Below, piece by piece: positions 61,965 through 64,000 of a stretch of DNA of 64,000 nucleotides (positions are counted from its first letter, which is position 1; every line of letters starts with the position of its first letter). Source of the stretch: an uncultured Lachnospiraceae bacterium (lineage in GTDB: Bacteria > Bacillota > Clostridia > Lachnospirales > Lachnospiraceae); the NCBI GenBank assembly GCA_900319245.1, contig ONNQ01000003.1, positions 1 through 64,000 on the forward strand, written 5' to 3'. The notes beneath the pieces are model-generated. The model saw only the letters and a program-made list of their open reading frames with translations, searched no databases and had not been told where the DNA came from. The position numbers and the translations under genes are program-made.

Positions 61965-63831
61965 CTGCTTCCCTCCTTTCTTCTTCCTGCGGATCCTCTG
62001 CTGCAAATGCTTCACTGCCCGCCATCTGCAGGTCATAGATCTTTCGATACGTGCCGTTCATGGCCAGCAGTTCCTCGTGGGTGCCTCGCTCGCGGATCCG
62101 GCCCTTGTCCATGACCAAAATCTGGTCGGCGTGCATGATCGTCGTGATGCGATGGGCAATCAGGATCACCGTGGCGTCGCCGGTTTCCTTCCTGAGAGCC
62201 GCCCGGATCCTTGCGTCCGTCTCCGCATCGACCGCAGACAGCGAATCGTCGAAGATCATGATGGGACACTGCCGAATCAGCATCTGGGCGATGGCCGTCC
62301 TCTGCTTTTGTCCGCCGGACAGCGTCACGCCGCGCTCACCGACAAAGGTATCAAATCCGGCGGGAAACCTGTCCACGGTATCCAGTAAATCCGCTGTCCT
62401 CGACGCTCTACGAATATCTTTCTCCTTGTAGTTGCCGGATGTGATCGCGATATTCTCCGCAATCGAGCGGGAAAAGAGATAGGGCTCCTGCAAGACCATG
62501 CCAATCTGCGCGCGCAGCCATTCCTTGTCGATCTGCGAGATATCCGTATCTCCGATCAGGATCCGTCCCTGCCCCTCTGCAAGCGGATACAGCCGCTCCA
62601 AGAGATACATAAGCGTCGACTTGCCGGATCCGGTGCCGCCCAGAACGCCCAGCGTTGTGCCGGCGGGCACCGTAAACGATACATCGGATACCGCTTCCCC
62701 CGTGCCGTCACCATAGCTAAAGGAGACATGTTCAAACCGGATTTCCCTGTCCATCGGAGGACGAAGGGCGTCGACCGGATTCTTCTCCTCCTCCGCGTTC
62801 ATGATATAGCGAAGCCTGTCCAGAGAGATGCCGGCCTTACTCATTTCCGAGATCACGCGGCCCAGCGAGCGGACCGGCCAGATCAGAAGGCTGTTGTAGG
62901 ATACAAACGCAATAAACTCACCGGCCGTGATCGTGCCGTTTACGCAAAAGACCGCGCCCATGATATTGACCAGCAGATACTGCAGTCCTGTCATCACATC
63001 GCCGGTGACCCAGTTCAGCGACAGGATCCGCATCAGACGGATCCAGAAGCCCGTATAGTAGTCGTTCTGCTTCTCAAATCGCTCCCTTTCATAGCGCTCG
63101 CGCCCGAACGCGCGCACTACGCGAACGCCCGTCAGGTTTTCCTGCGCAATGGCGGACAGGCGTCCTTCCTCCGTGTCGGCCTTCTCAAAGGCGTCCCCAA
63201 TCTTGGCATAGAAAAACAGAGAGTAGCCGATCACGATTGGGATAAAGAGCGAAGCGACCGCCGTCATCGTGCCGCTAATCCCCGCCATAAAGCGTATCGC
63301 GAGCACGATCAGCACGATCACGCGCACCAATGCGGTCAGCTGCTCGGAGACAAAGACTTTGATGGTCTCGACGTCCGACGTGCACCGCTGGATGATGTCG
63401 CCGGTGCTGTTTTGCCCGTGCCAGGCGTAGGGAAGCTTCTGTATTTTGCCATAGAGGCTGTCCCGCATTCTCTTGACAAAGCGCTCCGCTGCCACTTCAT
63501 TCAAGTAGCGGAACAGATACCGGAAAAGCGCGCCGGTCAGTGCCACTGTGATGACGGCTGCGGCGATCAGGATCGGATGACTGCGTAGCAGTTCCACGCC
63601 GCCGACCGCGTCAAGGCGCACGACAATAAACGCCGGAAGGTCCGGCGCCTGATCAGCGATCACGCTGTCAACTGTAAAACTGATGATCCGCGGCAGGACC
63701 ATGTCCAGAAACGACACCGCGGATGCAAATAGCATGCTCAGTACAAAGACCCCGATGCTGCCCTGCAGGAAATACCGGATCAGGGAGACCGGTGTGTCAA
63801 AATACGGCTGTCCTTCTCTTGTGTTTTTCAT
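61954..63831 (-). CDS. ABC exporter half-transporter A (degenerate ATPase site)
   Basis: A 625-residue half-transporter with six membrane helices (residues ~20-320) and an NBD with G-G-T-G-S-G-K-S-T and a consensus signature L-S-G-G-Q-K-Q. Walker B is F-D-D-S-L-S-A-V-D: the catalytic glutamate is aspartate, the mark of the degenerate subunit in heterodimeric exporters such as BmrC/LmrC/TM287. Partner B has the deviating signature, so one composite site is canonical and one is not. The start follows CGAGG. The C-terminal ~15 residues are acidic and overlap the start of partner B. Confidence 0.9.
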   Translation of the reverse strand: MKNTREGQPYFDTPVSLIRYFLQGSIGVFVLSMLFASAVSFLDMVLPRIISFTVDSVIADQAPDLPAFIVVRLDAVGGVELLRSHPILIAAAVITVALTGALFRYLFRYLNEVAAERFVKRMRDSLYGKIQKLPYAWHGQNSTGDIIQRCTSDVETIKVFVSEQLTALVRVIVLIVLAIRFMAGISGTMTAVASLFIPIVIGYSLFFYAKIGDAFEKADTEEGRLSAIAQENLTGVRVVRAFGRERYERERFEKQNDYYTGFWIRLMRILSLNWVTGDVMTGLQYLLVNIMGAVFCVNGTITAGEFIAFVSYNSLLIWPVRSLGRVISEMSKAGISLDRLRYIMNAEEEKNPVDALRPPMDREIRFEHVSFSYGDGTGEAVSDVSFTVPAGTTLGVLGGTGSGKSTLMYLLERLYPLAEGQGRILIGDTDISQIDKEWLRAQIGMVLQEPYLFSRSIAENIAITSGNYKEKDIRRASRTADLLDTVDRFPAGFDTFVGERGVTLSGGQKQRTAIAQMLIRQCPIMIFDDSLSAVDAETDARIRAALRKETGDATVILIAHRITTIMHADQILVMDKGRIRERGTHEELLAMNGTYRKIYDLQMAGSEAFAAEDPQEEERREADEQ

Positions 63832-63871
63832 ATTTACGAGCCTCGTTATGCGAGCATTTTTTCTTTCAGGA

Positions 63872-64000
63872 TCACTGCGTGCGGATCGACAGGATCTCTC
63901 CAAACAGCGCCTCATTCTCCATCACAAGAAGACACAGCTTCTCGCGTGTTCTGGAAATGCCCTCGTACAAAACGCGCAAGGCGTCCTCAGCCGCCGGCCC
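63872..64000 (-). CDS. C-terminal fragment of a UvrD/HelD-type helicase (5' part outside window)
   Basis: The last 42 codons of a gene that enters from the right edge. The sequence A-L-R-V-L-Y-E-G-I-S-R-T-R-E-K-L-C-L-L-V matches motif VI of superfamily 1 DNA helicases (consensus L-L-Y-V-x-x-T-R-A-x-x-x-L), and the protein ends 22 residues later, as in HelD/UvrD-like proteins. It is cut by the window edge. Which member (UvrD, PcrA, HelD or Rep-like) cannot be decided. Confidence 0.7.
   Translation of the reverse strand, partial: GPAAEDALRVLYEGISRTREKLCLLVMENEALFGEILSIRTQ

Overview
The window looks like a chromosome segment from a low-GC-lineage Gram-positive anaerobe of the class Clostridia, most likely family Lachnospiraceae. 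The evidence is the gene set: CodY, HrcA/CIRCE-controlled groESL, NrdR, HemZ, a MecA-like adaptor, a DUF5688 protein, a pyruvate phosphate dikinase, a Gram-positive LTA-synthase-type enzyme, and a BmpA-type nucleoside transporter. Base composition is slightly above 50% GC in coding DNA and AT-rich in promoters. Almost every gene lies on the minus strand. The plus-strand exceptions are a PHP phosphatase, xpt, citrate synthase, a small unknown gene, an ABC-F gene and a second PHP gene. I see no prophage, insertion sequence, CRISPR array or rRNA. This is core chromosome with a few unusual proteins and one conspicuous intergenic repeat array.

Layout, left to right. 1-8.2 kb: the 5' part of gap, a PHP phosphatase, an oxidoreductase, tRNA-Arg(CCG), a DUF5688 protein, efp, nrdR, a pyruvate kinase lacking its C-terminal domain, and a secreted lysozyme-like wall protein. 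8.3-14.2 kb: a purine/nucleoside uptake operon (lipoprotein, ATPase, two permeases) divergent from xpt. 14.2-18 kb: a lipoteichoic-acid-synthase-like protein with an ILEI/FAM3-like tail, tRNA-Gly(CCC) and a fructokinase. 18-27.8 kb: a leftward run of a hybrid histidine kinase, udp, cdd, a zinc-finger membrane protein, polA, coaE, a WalJ-like hydrolase, an ACT protein and a UPF0210 protein. 27.9-32.9 kb: citrate synthase on the plus strand, then a PurF homologue lacking the glutaminase cysteine, a lipase-like hydrolase and a double zinc-ribbon protein. 33-40.2 kb: an 871-residue repeat protein, metA, a divergent ligA, a pseudouridine synthase and mecA, which may form one transcript. 40.2-50 kb: rpsB-tsf, topA-codY, and rel-MBL hydrolase-hemZ. 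50-50.4 kb: a three-copy, 85-bp tandem repeat rich in hairpins. 50.4-56.9 kb: groESL with CIRCE, a small unknown gene, ppdK and a glycerophosphodiesterase-like gene. 57-64 kb: an ABC-F protein with a possible attenuator, a PHP phosphoesterase, a heterodimeric ABC exporter and the end of a UvrD-type helicase.

Functional links. Nucleoside import (bmpA operon), xpt, udp and cdd form a scattered salvage set. gap, the short pyruvate kinase, ppdK and citrate synthase bear on lower glycolysis and the pyruvate node. CodY and Rel give the GTP/ppGpp growth-control pair within 8 kb. rpsB, tsf, efp and the ABC-F protein serve translation.

The strongest items for follow-up are the 85-bp hairpin repeat array, the apparently permuted ILEI/FAM3 domain on the LTA-synthase-like protein, the 871-residue protein built from ~133-residue repeats, and the glutaminase-dead PurF homologue. 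No single clearly novel defence or mobile system is visible.
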